A stretch of DNA of 64,000 nt from Tetraselmis striata (taxonomy: Eukaryota; Chlorophyta; Chlorodendrophyceae; Chlorodendrales; Chlorodendraceae), in contig VCJN01001070.1 in NCBI GenBank assembly GCA_006384855.1, forward strand, positions 1-64,000, given 5' to 3'. A model generated the notes under the pieces. The model saw only the letters and a program-made list of their open reading frames with translations. It was not told the origin of the DNA and did not search any database. Positions 46,214 to 54,943 of this stretch are shown piece by piece. Both the position numbers and the translations under genes were made by a program. Numbering within the stretch: position 1 is the stretch's first letter; every line of letters starts with the position of its first letter.

Positions 46214-49200
46214 CCCCTCCTCGATGAACTGCATGACCTTTGCAGCAAACTTGGCGAAGAGAGGGTTGCGTAGAGGCTTGGTGAACATGTCGGCGGCCAT
46301 CTCCATGGTTTCCACGTAGTGGATACTGATGTCGCCATTCTTGCATGCCTCGCGCACGAAGTGGTAGCGGATGTCCATGTGCTTGGTACGACTGGATGTC
46401 ACGTCATTGGTGGCGATAGCGATGCATGCTTGATTGTCCTCTCCGATAGGGGTAGGGCCGTCAAGTGCGAGTCCCAGCTCCTGCAACATCTGCCTGATGA
46501 ACATCACCTCCTGAGTGGCGATTGCCATGGCGACATATTCCGCCTCCGCAGTGGATAGGGTGACGATAGGCTGCAACAGCGACTTGTAGCTCACTGCTCC
46601 TCCGCAGATGGTGAAGTAGAATCCGCAGGTGGCCTTGCCTTGGCTGGTCATCGTGGCGTGGTTTGAGTCAGACCATCCAGCTAGCTGCAGCACGTCGCTC
46701 CCGCCGAAGGTGATGCCTCGATCAGGGTACTTCTTGAGGTAGCGCAAAACATGTTTTGCATCTTCCATGTGTGCGCGAGTTGGGGCTGACATAGCTCTGC
46801 ACAGGCGGTTGACGGCCTCAGTGATGTCAGGTCTGGTGGCAGTGGAGGCGTACAGCAGTCCGCCGATGAGGCTCCTGAAAATGCTTGGATCGTCTAGCGC
46901 AGGTGAGTCGCGAGCATCGTTGCCGACGCTGGGAATATCAGCAGGGTTGCAGTCTGTCATGTTGAAACGCTCCAGCAGGTCGGTCACGTACTTCCCTTGA
47001 TGTATCTTGATGGTGCCCGCGTCTCGGTCGCGCTCCACCTTCATGCCTAGAATCCAGGTGCAGGCTCCCAGGTCCTTGATGTCGAACTCGTCAGCGAGGT
47101 TGCGCTTGAACTGAACCACCCAGGTGGTGCAGTTGCTGCAGATCAGGATGTCGTCCACGTAGATCGCCACAATGCTGAAGGTGTTGCCGGATCGGTAGAT
47201 GTAGGCGCCGGGGTCGGTCTTGAGCTGAGCAAATCCCTGCCCCAGCATGTGCTCGCGCAGCTTGAGGTACCAGTCGTGCGGCGCCTGCTTGAGGCCATAG
47301 ACGCTCTTCTTCAGGTGGTAGACCAGCTCCTCTCCGTTGGGGCCTTGCTGTTCAAACTCAGGGGCTTTTGTCATGTAGATATCCTCCTCCAGGTCTGCGT
47401 AGAGGAACGCACAGTCGATGTCGGTCTGCTCGAGCTCCATGCCGTAATGGGCTGCCAGGGAAAATATGATGCGTAGCGTGGTGAACTTCACGGTAGGTGC
47501 GAAGGTGTCGTTGTAGTCGATGCCATGCACTTGGCTGAAGCCCTTGGCCACCAGTCGCGCGTTGTAGCGTGCCAGGCTGCCGTCGGCGTTGCGCTTGGTC
47601 TTGAATACCCACTTGCACCTGACTGCCTTCCAGCCGGATGGTAGGGTCACCAGTACCCACGTCTTCCTGGCTATGAGGGATCGGTATTCTACCCACATCG
47701 CCTCCAGCCAGTGTGGTGCATCTGGACCGGTCAGAGCTTCCGTGTGCGTCTGCGGATCGCCGGGTGCCTCGCCTGCCAGATGGGCATGATCTCGATTGCT
47801 CCATGCCTGGTGGCGGGCGCTGACGGGGTTGCGGTAGTCGATGCGCGGGCGGCTTGATCGGGACAAGCCGGCAGGCTGTGGCGGTCCGCTGGACATCGGG
47901 GCGGTTGGCACTGTAGGGCGTGCTGGACCAGGGACGGCAGGAGTAGGAGGCTGGGGAGTCACTGCTGGTGGCTGCGGGGCACCGGCTCCGGCCGGTTCGG
48001 GCGTCTCATCTCGCTCAGGCTGGGCGTTTGGGAAGAAATCTTCGTCGCTGTCGCTGGCATCACTGTCACTGTCGGGACGGCGCAGTGGGCGGGATGCCCC
48101 TCCTGAGGTCGATGCCCCTCCGGAGGTAGATGCCCCTCCTGAAGTTGACGCATGCCCTTCCTGCCACATCATCCCCTCCTGTGTGGCATGCCGCCACACA
48201 TCAGTGGCAGGTGAAGGGGTAGCCGGCAGGACCCGATGCTCGTTGAACGTGACGTTGCGCGTTGCCACGGTGGTGTTGGTATCAGGAAAATAGACGAGGT
48301 AGCAGTCGTCCGCATGCAAAGCGTCGTAGCCCACGAAGATGCCGAGGCGAGCAGAGGGGTCCGACTTGATGCGTTGAGCGCGCTGTTGATGAACGTACGC
48401 TGGACAGCCGAAGACGCGCAAATGGGAGAGATCAAGGGCGGCTGCGGCGACGATGGACATGGGTGCAGCGCCGGTGCTCCTAGGGGTGCGGTTGTGCAGG
48501 TAGGCAGCGGTAGCCATGGCAAACTGCCAGTACGGGGTAGGAAGGCCAGCATAGGCCAGCATGCAGCGGCCCCAGGTCCACAAGGTGCGCCAGGTACGCT
48601 CCATTAGCCCATTCTGAAACTGGCTGTAGGGAGCAGAATACTCACGTCGCAGTGCATGAGCGTCACACTCAGCGATGAAGGCGCGACTGTGGAACACGCT
48701 GTCGTTGTCGAGACGTAGGGCACGGACGGTGTGCCCCATGCTGCGGGCGATCGCCAGGACGCGGCGCAGGCAGTCGACAGCGGCGGCGCGGGAGCGGACA
48801 AATAGAATGCAGCACCAGCTGCTGGCGTAATCAACAGCTCCAAACACGTAGGAGTTGCCTTGCAGCGATCTGGTGGGGTTCTCCCAGAAGTCGCAGCCCA
48901 GCATGTGACATGGTGCATCTGGTCGAGGATGACAGGTGCGCGGTCGCGGGGCTGCAGTAGCCTTGATCATGGCGCAGGCGTGGCAGAACGGTAGACGCGT
49001 CTGCGTGGAGTAGTCAACCTGCGTGCCTGCGGTGCCGCGCAGAGCGTCCATGGCGCGCTCATGGATGTGACCGAGCCTGGCATGCCACAGATACTTGGAG
49101 TCTTGCTTCACTGCAGAGACGAGGGAGATGCCCGCTGGGGGTCCAGACCGCTCAATGCGGCTGTGCAGCACGTACAGGCGGTCGACGCTCTCCACCGGGA

Positions 49201-52200
49201 AGACGGTATCGCCCACTTCGAGGCGGCTGCCGCGGGAGTTGATGATGATATGGAGATGGGCATTCTGCTCCTCAGCTTGCCGGCTACTGAAGAGACGATA
49301 GATCTGGTTGTCAGAGCGGAACGCGAGATCTGGCACGTGTAACACATTGCGAAGAACGACTGTCTGAGCAGTGCCGTTGTCGTCGGGAATGGTGGTTCGC
49401 ACAGTGCCGATGCCGACGGCTCGTGCACACAGTCCGTGAATCCAGCGCGGGGAAATGGGCTTGTAGTCCGCGAAGTCAGAGATGTTGGCCACCATGTGAG
49501 AGGTGGCGCCGGTGTCAAGCACCCACGACTGCGGGAACGACTTGATGCTGGGGAGCGCAACCTCTGACGCACTGGCCTTAACGATGGCAAGTGCCAGCCA
49601 CCTGCCGATGTTGGCATCGATGCAGGCGCCCAGCATCATACGGCGCTGATCAAGCGAGAGACCAGGGATGTCCAATGTGTCAGCCGGGAAGCCCGTGCTC
49701 ACAGCCACGATGTCCAAACAGGGGGTTTCAGGCTCGCCGTCGAGTAGAAGCATGCTTTTGCCGGGCACTGCAGGTGCGTCTGTCGTGGCGGTGGTCATGC
49801 GGTAGGCGTAACTGTCCCGGCGGGAGACGAACTTCGAGAAGAGGCCATGCTGCAGATGAGAAGGAGCGGTCCACCGTGGAGAGAAGCCATGTGTGGTAAG
49901 GAGTTCCCCAACAGACAGCGGTGCCCGCTGGGCCTGCTGATAGTGAGCGCGAAAGAAATCGATGTCACGGATGTTGCTCCATACCACTGTATCGCGTCTG
50001 GCTGTTGACCCAAGCTCGTGCGCTCGGACCAGAATTGGCGTGCCCATAGCCTCAACGATCTCATGGCAGCGCGCAGCACCGGGGACGTTCTCGAGAATGA
50101 AGTTGACGCCACCAGACTGCATCGACGCCAGACGCTTGACGACATCAATAGAACCGTACAGCCCACCAGCACGCGGGTCGGCGAGCATGAGGCGGTGAGG
50201 GTTGGCGGCTGAGAACGGGGCGCAGGGCGGTGAGGCAATCACTAGGTCGACATGCCCAAGTGACGCCAGTTCGTCGTCAGTGATGGACTGGACATCAGGG
50301 TTGATGCGGCCGTAGGAGTCGTGGATGGCGCTGGCAGGGATCTGATGAGGATGGCGGGCTTGCATGCGCTCCTGCTCCACCCGGCCGGCCTTGCGCACGT
50401 GCTTGTCGGTCTCGCAGCAGATCATGTCGCCAATGGTGACACCAGCTTCGGCCAGGCCCTCCGCGATGGAGTGAAGGGCGCCAGCACACAGTGACAAAAT
50501 CCGAATCGGCTTGCCCTTGGTAAAAGCAGCAGGGTCGGCCTTGACATCAGTAACAGACGGAAGAGGCTGGAACGGCGTCGGCGAGCGGGCAAGGGCGGCG
50601 TGAGGCAATGGCGGTGTGGAGGCGATGTCCGGCAGCGTCTGGGCGGCAAACGCAGCAGTATATCCACATGGATGGAAGAAGGGAACGGTCTTGGTAGGAG
50701 TGAGGTAGGCCGGGTAGCACACACCCGGGCGATGAGACGCAGTGAGGCGCAAGTGGAACGCGCGCTCCAGAGCGTCATGCTCGCACTCGCTGTCACTGTC
50801 GCCATTGCCGTCATCACCATGGACATCCACATCGCTGGCGGTATCGCAGAGGTTGTCGACAGCAGTCATCATGATCAGTTGATCAATGGCATCCGGTGTA
50901 GACGGAGGGACGGCGTCCGGGTAGTCAGCGGCATCATGTGTGGGAGGGCGCTCCTGTGGCGGGCTCCAGTCACACGGTGTGCAGCTGCCGCCAGACGAGC
51001 TGTCAGTCACCGCGCCTGGCATGTTGTTGTCGCTCGAGGCATCGTAATCACCTTCGCTGATGCGTAGGAAGGCGCATGCAGCCTGGCGCGCCGCATGGTT
51101 GCGGCGGCGCACAACATGGTTGCGGCGGCGGCGCAGATGGCGGTTGCGGCGATGAGGTGACTTGGGCTCGGCGTCAGGATCCTCAGCGGACGCCTCCAGC
51201 GCGTCAGGCTCCGCGGCAGGCTCGCCTGACTCCTCGGGCTCCTTAGACTCATGACACGCCGCAGCAGACTCCACTGGCTCCGCGGGCGCCTTAGACTCAT
51301 CAGTCTCCTGCTCAGCACCCATGGCAGGCTCCGCAAGTGGCATGATGGATGTAACCACCACATCAGCCTCGGGGAGCATGGGACGCTTGCCATCCGCAAT
51401 ATCCGCCCGGAGCTTGTAGCACTCCTCGCGCAGGTGAGAGCGGCTCCAACAGAAGGTGCAATGGGTGATCACGTTGAAGTCGGTGGTGACGGGCGCCAGA
51501 CGTTCTGCTGATGTGGGGCAGCTGGGCAGGTTGAGGTGAGAGGTCGCCACAAAAGCAAATTCCTTGGCCACGTGGGCATGCTCCTTGTCGCCAGCGGCGT
51601 CAGGGCGGCCGCGGCCGTCTCCTGCAGGTGGGTTGCGATCAGGGTGAACACGGCCCGCGGCCTTGTCCCGGGCGTAGCTTCGGCAGTCACGCTTCGGGTG
51701 GCCAGGGATGCCACAGTAATAGCAGCGGCGCTTGTTGACGCCGGGACGGTCTGACGGCTGCGTAGACGAGTGGCCAGCGCCGCCGGACGCCAAGGAAGAC
51801 AGCATGGCGGCGAGCTTGGACATGGTTGCATCTTCAGCGCCGGGCTGAGGAGGAGAGAGCTCCTCTTTGAGTCTTGCGACCAGGGCAGTGAGATCAGCCT
51901 CACTCAATTTGCCATCCTTCACGGCGCTCGGCTGCGACGGGGGCGGCGCGGCCAGGAATGCTGCAGCAGTTGACTCGGCGGCAGGCGCACGGGAGGTGAG
52001 ACGGACAGCCTTCGCTGCCTCAAGGAAGGTGTCAGGCCTGCTGCGAAGAAGGTGGTCGTACTCAGACTTGAAGTCAGGTTGACGCAGACCATCACGGAAG
52101 TGGTTGATCAGCTTGGCGTCAGGGACAATCGTGCCGGCTCTGTCAAGCATCAGGCGGGCAAGCATCAGGCGGGCGATGAACGATTCGAGGTCCTCGTGAG

Positions 52201-52219
52201 GAGATTGCTTGGTAGACAT
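46208..52219 (-). CDS. Copia Gag-methyltransferase-Pol polyprotein
   Basis: 2003 codons without a stop. Gag: C166/C169/H174/C179 zinc knuckle (CYYCGIPGHPKRDC) and a second at C254-C267 (CTFCWSRSHLREEC). An acidic linker with an Arg-rich patch (RRNRHLRRRRNHVVRRRN) follows. Residues about 571-881 form a C5 DNA-methyltransferase: motif I ILSLCAGA, motif II Glu603, motif IV IASPPCAPFSAAN with catalytic Cys666, motif VI ENV at 710-712, motif VIII STARRDTVVW at 738-747, motif X LGACIDANIGRWLA. Protease WVLDTGA (Asp902); integrase HHCC from about 1046 and DDE core (GCDFW, LRLDNDS, QNGLMERTWR); RT with YVDD at 1687-1690; RNase H GWSDSNHA, STAEAEYVA, GEDNQA, ADMFTKPL. All catalytic residues that can be judged are present. 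The coding frame extends upstream of this Met to 52549, so the true Gag start is probably earlier. Confidence 0.95.
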   Translation of the reverse strand: MSTKQSPHEDLESFIARLMLARLMLDRAGTIVPDAKLINHFRDGLRQPDFKSEYDHLLRSRPDTFLEAAKAVRLTSRAPAAESTAAAFLAAPPPSQPSAVKDGKLSEADLTALVARLKEELSPPQPGAEDATMSKLAAMLSSLASGGAGHSSTQPSDRPGVNKRRCYYCGIPGHPKRDCRSYARDKAAGRVHPDRNPPAGDGRGRPDAAGDKEHAHVAKEFAFVATSHLNLPSCPTSAERLAPVTTDFNVITHCTFCWSRSHLREECYKLRADIADGKRPMLPEADVVVTSIMPLAEPAMGAEQETDESKAPAEPVESAAACHESKEPEESGEPAAEPDALEASAEDPDAEPKSPHRRNRHLRRRRNHVVRRRNHAARQAACAFLRISEGDYDASSDNNMPGAVTDSSSGGSCTPCDWSPPQERPPTHDAADYPDAVPPSTPDAIDQLIMMTAVDNLCDTASDVDVHGDDGNGDSDSECEHDALERAFHLRLTASHRPGVCYPAYLTPTKTVPFFHPCGYTAAFAAQTLPDIASTPPLPHAALARSPTPFQPLPSVTDVKADPAAFTKGKPIRILSLCAGALHSIAEGLAEAGVTIGDMICCETDKHVRKAGRVEQERMQARHPHQIPASAIHDSYGRINPDVQSITDDELASLGHVDLVIASPPCAPFSAANPHRLMLADPRAGGLYGSIDVVKRLASMQSGGVNFILENVPGAARCHEIVEAMGTPILVRAHELGSTARRDTVVWSNIRDIDFFRAHYQQAQRAPLSVGELLTTHGFSPRWTAPSHLQHGLFSKFVSRRDSYAYRMTTATTDAPAVPGKSMLLLDGEPETPCLDIVAVSTGFPADTLDIPGLSLDQRRMMLGACIDANIGRWLALAIVKASASEVALPSIKSFPQSWVLDTGATSHMVANISDFADYKPISPRWIHGLCARAVGIGTVRTTIPDDNGTAQTVVLRNVLHVPDLAFRSDNQIYRLFSSRQAEEQNAHLHIIINSRGSRLEVGDTVFPVESVDRLYVLHSRIERSGPPAGISLVSAVKQDSKYLWHARLGHIHERAMDALRGTAGTQVDYSTQTRLPFCHACAMIKATAAPRPRTCHPRPDAPCHMLGCDFWENPTRSLQGNSYVFGAVDYASSWCCILFVRSRAAAVDCLRRVLAIARSMGHTVRALRLDNDSVFHSRAFIAECDAHALRREYSAPYSQFQNGLMERTWRTLWTWGRCMLAYAGLPTPYWQFAMATAAYLHNRTPRSTGAAPMSIVAAAALDLSHLRVFGCPAYVHQQRAQRIKSDPSARLGIFVGYDALHADDCYLVYFPDTNTTVATRNVTFNEHRVLPATPSPATDVWRHATQEGMMWQEGHASTSGGASTSGGASTSGGASRPLRRPDSDSDASDSDEDFFPNAQPERDETPEPAGAGAPQPPAVTPQPPTPAVPGPARPTVPTAPMSSGPPQPAGLSRSSRPRIDYRNPVSARHQAWSNRDHAHLAGEAPGDPQTHTEALTGPDAPHWLEAMWVEYRSLIARKTWVLVTLPSGWKAVRCKWVFKTKRNADGSLARYNARLVAKGFSQVHGIDYNDTFAPTVKFTTLRIIFSLAAHYGMELEQTDIDCAFLYADLEEDIYMTKAPEFEQQGPNGEELVYHLKKSVYGLKQAPHDWYLKLREHMLGQGFAQLKTDPGAYIYRSGNTFSIVAIYVDDILICSNCTTWVVQFKRNLADEFDIKDLGACTWILGMKVERDRDAGTIKIHQGKYVTDLLERFNMTDCNPADIPSVGNDARDSPALDDPSIFRSLIGGLLYASTATRPDITEAVNRLCRAMSAPTRAHMEDAKHVLRYLKKYPDRGITFGGSDVLQLAGWSDSNHATMTSQGKATCGFYFTICGGAVSYKSLLQPIVTLSTAEAEYVAMAIATQEVMFIRQMLQELGLALDGPTPIGEDNQACIAIATNDVTSSRTKHMDIRYHFVREACKNGDISIHYVETMEMAADMFTKPLRNPLFAKFAAKVMQFIEEGC
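49577..50509 (-). other. C5 cytosine-DNA methyltransferase domain within the polyprotein
   Basis: About 311 residues lying between the Gag zinc knuckles and the protease. The order I-II-IV-VI-VIII-(target recognition region)-X is the standard non-permuted arrangement. SPPC supplies the nucleophile that attacks C6 of cytosine, ENV binds the base, and the RR of STARRD matches the QxRxR position. The stretch after motif IV (AANPHRLMLADPRAGGLY) recalls the N-P-R...GLY pattern of DNMT3/DRM-type enzymes rather than DNMT1, but this placing is by eye. The target recognition region of about 110 residues between VIII and X (RWTAPSHLQHGLFSKFVSRR) shows no family resemblance. Confidence 0.9.
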
Positions 52220-52529
52220 GGAGCCCTCAAGGGTGGAGATGTAGGTCTCAGGTGGCGGAGCAAAAGCGGCCTTGAGGGCTTGCAGGGCGTGGTAGCCCTT
52301 ACGGGTGTTGTAACGGTAGCTGACGTCCAGGAGGTGAGTCGCCGCGGTCCTGCCAGGAAGCAGGTTGAGCAGCAGGCGGAAGACTTGGGCGTGGCAGTCC
52401 TCAGAGGTTGTGGTGTCATCAGCGACAAAGATATTAGAATACCCCTCCTCGCTGGTGAGACGACTCTCAAGCTGAAACTGCCACAGCAGCCATGAGGCAG
52501 CATCAAAATCACCAGGACGAGCAAAGGAC

Positions 52530-52568
52530 TCATATATAGTCCTTGGTCTTCAAGCGCGCATGGGACAT
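52530..52568 (-). other. Likely Gag start with a frame break
   Basis: An ATG at 52568, 155 bases inside the 5' LTR, begins MSHARLKTKDYI, then stops at 52532-52530. The polyprotein frame is open from 52549 and reads YESFARPGDFDAASWLLWQF, a Gag-like continuation. A shift of one frame within the ATATAT run around 52535 would join them. It could be a recoding site, an indel or a sequencing error. Confidence 0.55.
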
Positions 52569-52709
52569 GGTAGCAAGGATTCCCACGAGGGGTGACGGAG
52601 GACGCCAGAGGACGACGAGGATGAGACGAGCGGAGAAACCCAGAGGTTGAGAAACCTAGGTGGAAGCGAAGACGAAAACAACGATGAGTGGCGCAGGGAC
52701 ATGCGCGAT

Positions 52710-52722
52710 CAGGCCTATAACC
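52710..52722 (-). promoter_or_regulatory. Putative primer-binding site (half initiator-tRNA type)
   Basis: Directly next to the 5' LTR, the minus strand reads GGTTATAGGCCTG. The complement of the initiator-tRNA(Met) anticodon region in plants reads GGTTATGGGCC, so 10 of 11 bases agree. Copia-group elements such as Drosophila copia and yeast Ty5 prime with a half-molecule of this tRNA. Position and similarity support it; the host tRNA was not available. Confidence 0.5.
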
Positions 52723-53166
52723 TGTTAATGTTGACACAAGGCGGCTGCAGCTGACAGACAAGCAGCAGCAGGTGAGTGTGAGTGCACAGGACGGCAACAC
52801 GACCTTGCAGGTCGAGTGAGGAGCTGGTGAGAAGAACGAAGTGATTTACAAAGGCTAGGTTTCTCCAACTTGGCTGGTGGGCATGTTTGCAACATGCCTA
52901 GCCGGTCTGTGGCATCCTGGCCACTGAAATGGCCTCTAGTAGTTACCGTTGTACCTTGGTTCTGGTACGTTTGATGTAACTTTTCTAGTACTTTATGCTT
53001 TGTTGGTGTGGACATGAATGGTCAACAGTCACTTGAGCCTGTTGCCCATCTGAGCGCAATCCTAAATGTACCCAGGTGCAGTACCACTGTGGCAGCCTGT
53101 TAGAGCAGCAAAAGCAGCTACAAGTCACAGCAGTTCAGCGCTCTCATCAGCATATTAATATCAACA
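52723..53166 (-). repeat. 5' LTR of the copia element
   Basis: 444 bp, same ends as the 3' LTR, one substitution. It should contain the promoter, but no TATA-type element stands out clearly enough to annotate. Confidence 0.95.
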
Positions 53167-53171
53167 CTCAG
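53167..53171. repeat. Copia target-site duplication, right copy
   Basis: CTCAG, identical to 45765-45769. Confidence 0.95.
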
Positions 53172-53774
53172 TATCAAAGGGACTAGGAGCACTGCAATGA
53201 GAGCTCTTTGAGCTGCGGGTAGTTGCACGGCTGCGGGGGACAGGCGAGGTGTTGTGCAGGCCAGATGCAGAGCCCATCATCTCAGCCCTCCCCTCCGCAA
53301 CCAGCGCGTCCACCATGGCGCACTTCCACTCATGACGCGTCATGTCCTTGTTGTTGGTGAAAGAAGTGTAGCACAGGTAGGCGTTGGATTCGGCCACTGC
53401 AGCGGTGTACAGCCAGAACCGGAGCACAGCACTACGGGGGCCCCAGCCAGTGGCAACATAGTGGGGGCCCACACTCAGCTTGTTGTTGATGTCCACCGCG
53501 TTGAAGTGCTGCCGATAGGTGGCGTGGCTCTCCCGTTGCTCCACCTCGTAGCGGTACTTGTGTACGCGGCCGTCCTTGTACTTGGACTTCAGTCGCTCCA
53601 CAGGCGGTGTGATAGCATCACTGCAGCATGTATGCACAAGGAGCATGGGTTGGGTATCCTGCCAGGCGGAGGCATAGACCATGCAGCGCTCACCAGGCTT
53701 GCCAGGAACATCATGCTCCTTTTGCAGTGACGCGAAGTTGATGCGCGCTCCTGCCACAGCAATAATGAGGCGTT

Positions 53775-53795
53775 GCTGATTCCTCTATCACCCAG
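53775..53795. repeat. 21-bp filler-like sequence at the transposase deletion junction
   Basis: Second copy of 45158-45178, located between the truncated N-terminal piece and the distal core of piggyBac copy 1. Confidence 0.75.
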
Positions 53796-54943
53796 TCCTG
53801 GCATGTCTGGCTCTAATGACTGTCAGGCAGGTCCCCAGGGTCGCCCCAGAAGCGAAAGTAGGCGCGCCACTCGTTGAAGCGGCGCTGTGTCATCAGCGCA
53901 GCGAAGCCATAGCGGGTGGGCATCGCCTTGATGGAGGGCACTGCAGGTTTGTCCCACAGCTCCTCCAGCGACACCGTCGAGTGAAGCGTCATCGCGAGTA
54001 GAACCGCCAGGAAGACCTTAAACTCCGCCAGGGAGAAGGGGACGACACTGCTCCCCCCCTTCTCGGTGTTGCGGCGCTGGTTCATGGCATCGACGGCGCG
54101 CGACATCGCGCTGAGGGGGAACCACTGCCAGAAGTGCCATGCCACGTCCGCCTGCGCCGCCTCACTGTGGTTGCGGCGGTAGTGGCCGGAACGTGGGGGG
54201 TACGCTCTGGCCTGCTCACGCTGACAGCGGTAGCAAGAGGCGGGTTCCCAGTCAGGCGGCGGAAGCTCGGTGGGGGTGGGGCGAGGGGTTGGTGCCGCGG
54301 GATATTCGTCGGGTTCGGTGGAGTCACCAGCGGGCTCGGCATCGGCGTCCGCAAACGCATCCAGCAGCTGCTGGTTGGCCGCCTGCACCTCCTCCAAGTC
54401 AACGGTGGTCGGACCCACCCGCCTGTGCTCCTCGGGGGCCGCTGCTGGGGCGGGGGGGACGAGGGCGGCAGCCTTGAGGCTGACCTCACGCTCTATCTCA
54501 GGGTGATCTTTGGCGAAAGTGACGCGATGCCACGCGCCAGAGTGGCCACAGACGACGCCGCGCAGCGTGACACCCGCCACGGGCTCCCCTGGGTGGGCAG
54601 CAACCCATACCTTCTTGGCGGCGTCGGTTGTATCACCGAAACGGACAGTAATGGCCGTTCCGAGGGGCAGCCGCATGGTGGGCAGGTGGTGGTGGTGGCG
54701 GCGGCGGAGCCCTCGATCTGCTGGGCCCATCGCATGCGCATTGTGGGTATCTGGCCCACCCCCGCCGCGAAAACTATATCCCAGCTGCCTTGGGGTGTCA
54801 GCTACGAGGCCTGACCGTTGGTTACGGTTGGGACGACCTCCGTTGCTCAGAAATTCTATTTAACTATTTAGTGCACCAAGGTGCACTATAGGTGTACCGG
54901 GGTTCACGTCCGTTAGCCGGAAAGATAATTAGCGACTAGCGAC

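Larger units (their letters stand above)
45770..53166 (-). mobile_element. Ty1/copia retrotransposon encoding a cytosine methyltransferase, 7397 bp
   Basis: Complete element in minus orientation. Two 444-bp LTRs (right = 5' LTR) start TG and end CA, differ at a single base, and are flanked by the 5-bp duplication CTCAG. One long frame encodes Gag with two zinc knuckles, a C5-methyltransferase domain, protease, integrase, reverse transcriptase and RNase H, in the copia order (integrase before RT). The near-identity of the LTRs points to very recent insertion. The target is the piggyBac transposase gene around it. Removing the element and one CTCAG restores the reading frame of that gene across the junction, which confirms the boundaries. 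Confidence 0.95.
45423..54730 (-). pseudogene. piggyBac-type transposase (copy 1), core-deleted and split by the copia element
   Basis: The N-terminal piece (54730-53813) has a disordered acidic region with PTPRPTPTELPPPDWEPASC and then the start of the DDE_Tnp_1_7 fold (ELWDKPAVPSIKAMPTRYGF, FNEWRAYFRFWGDP). The next piece (53757-53172) holds the distal core (HATYRQHFNAVDINNKLSVG with the third catalytic Asp; WLYTAAVAESNAYLCY). The copia element at 45770-53166 then interrupts the gene. The last piece (45769-45423) is in the same frame across the insertion and encodes the C-terminal cysteine-rich zinc domain (CVECRRNLVRSICSDCGAPV, CSSLCTRPCF). The segment with the first two catalytic Asp is missing at 53770-53815. 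Hence it was already dead before the copia insertion. Confidence 0.85.

Noticed and set aside
50308..50512. The methyltransferase as a host gene with a retrotransposon assembled around it
   Set aside because: The frame is continuous through Gag, methyltransferase and Pol, with no introns, and the whole is enclosed by LTRs and a target duplication; it belongs to the element.
51007..51399. Frames overlapping the copia Gag/linker region (also 47358-47804, 49108-49617, 51469-51903)
   Set aside because: Shadows of the 2003-codon polyprotein; repetitive composition without motifs.
54139..54814. 226-codon plus-strand frame opposite the piggyBac N terminus
   Set aside because: Shadow frame; the minus strand carries recognisable transposase sequence and the in-frame junction with the C-terminal zinc domain.
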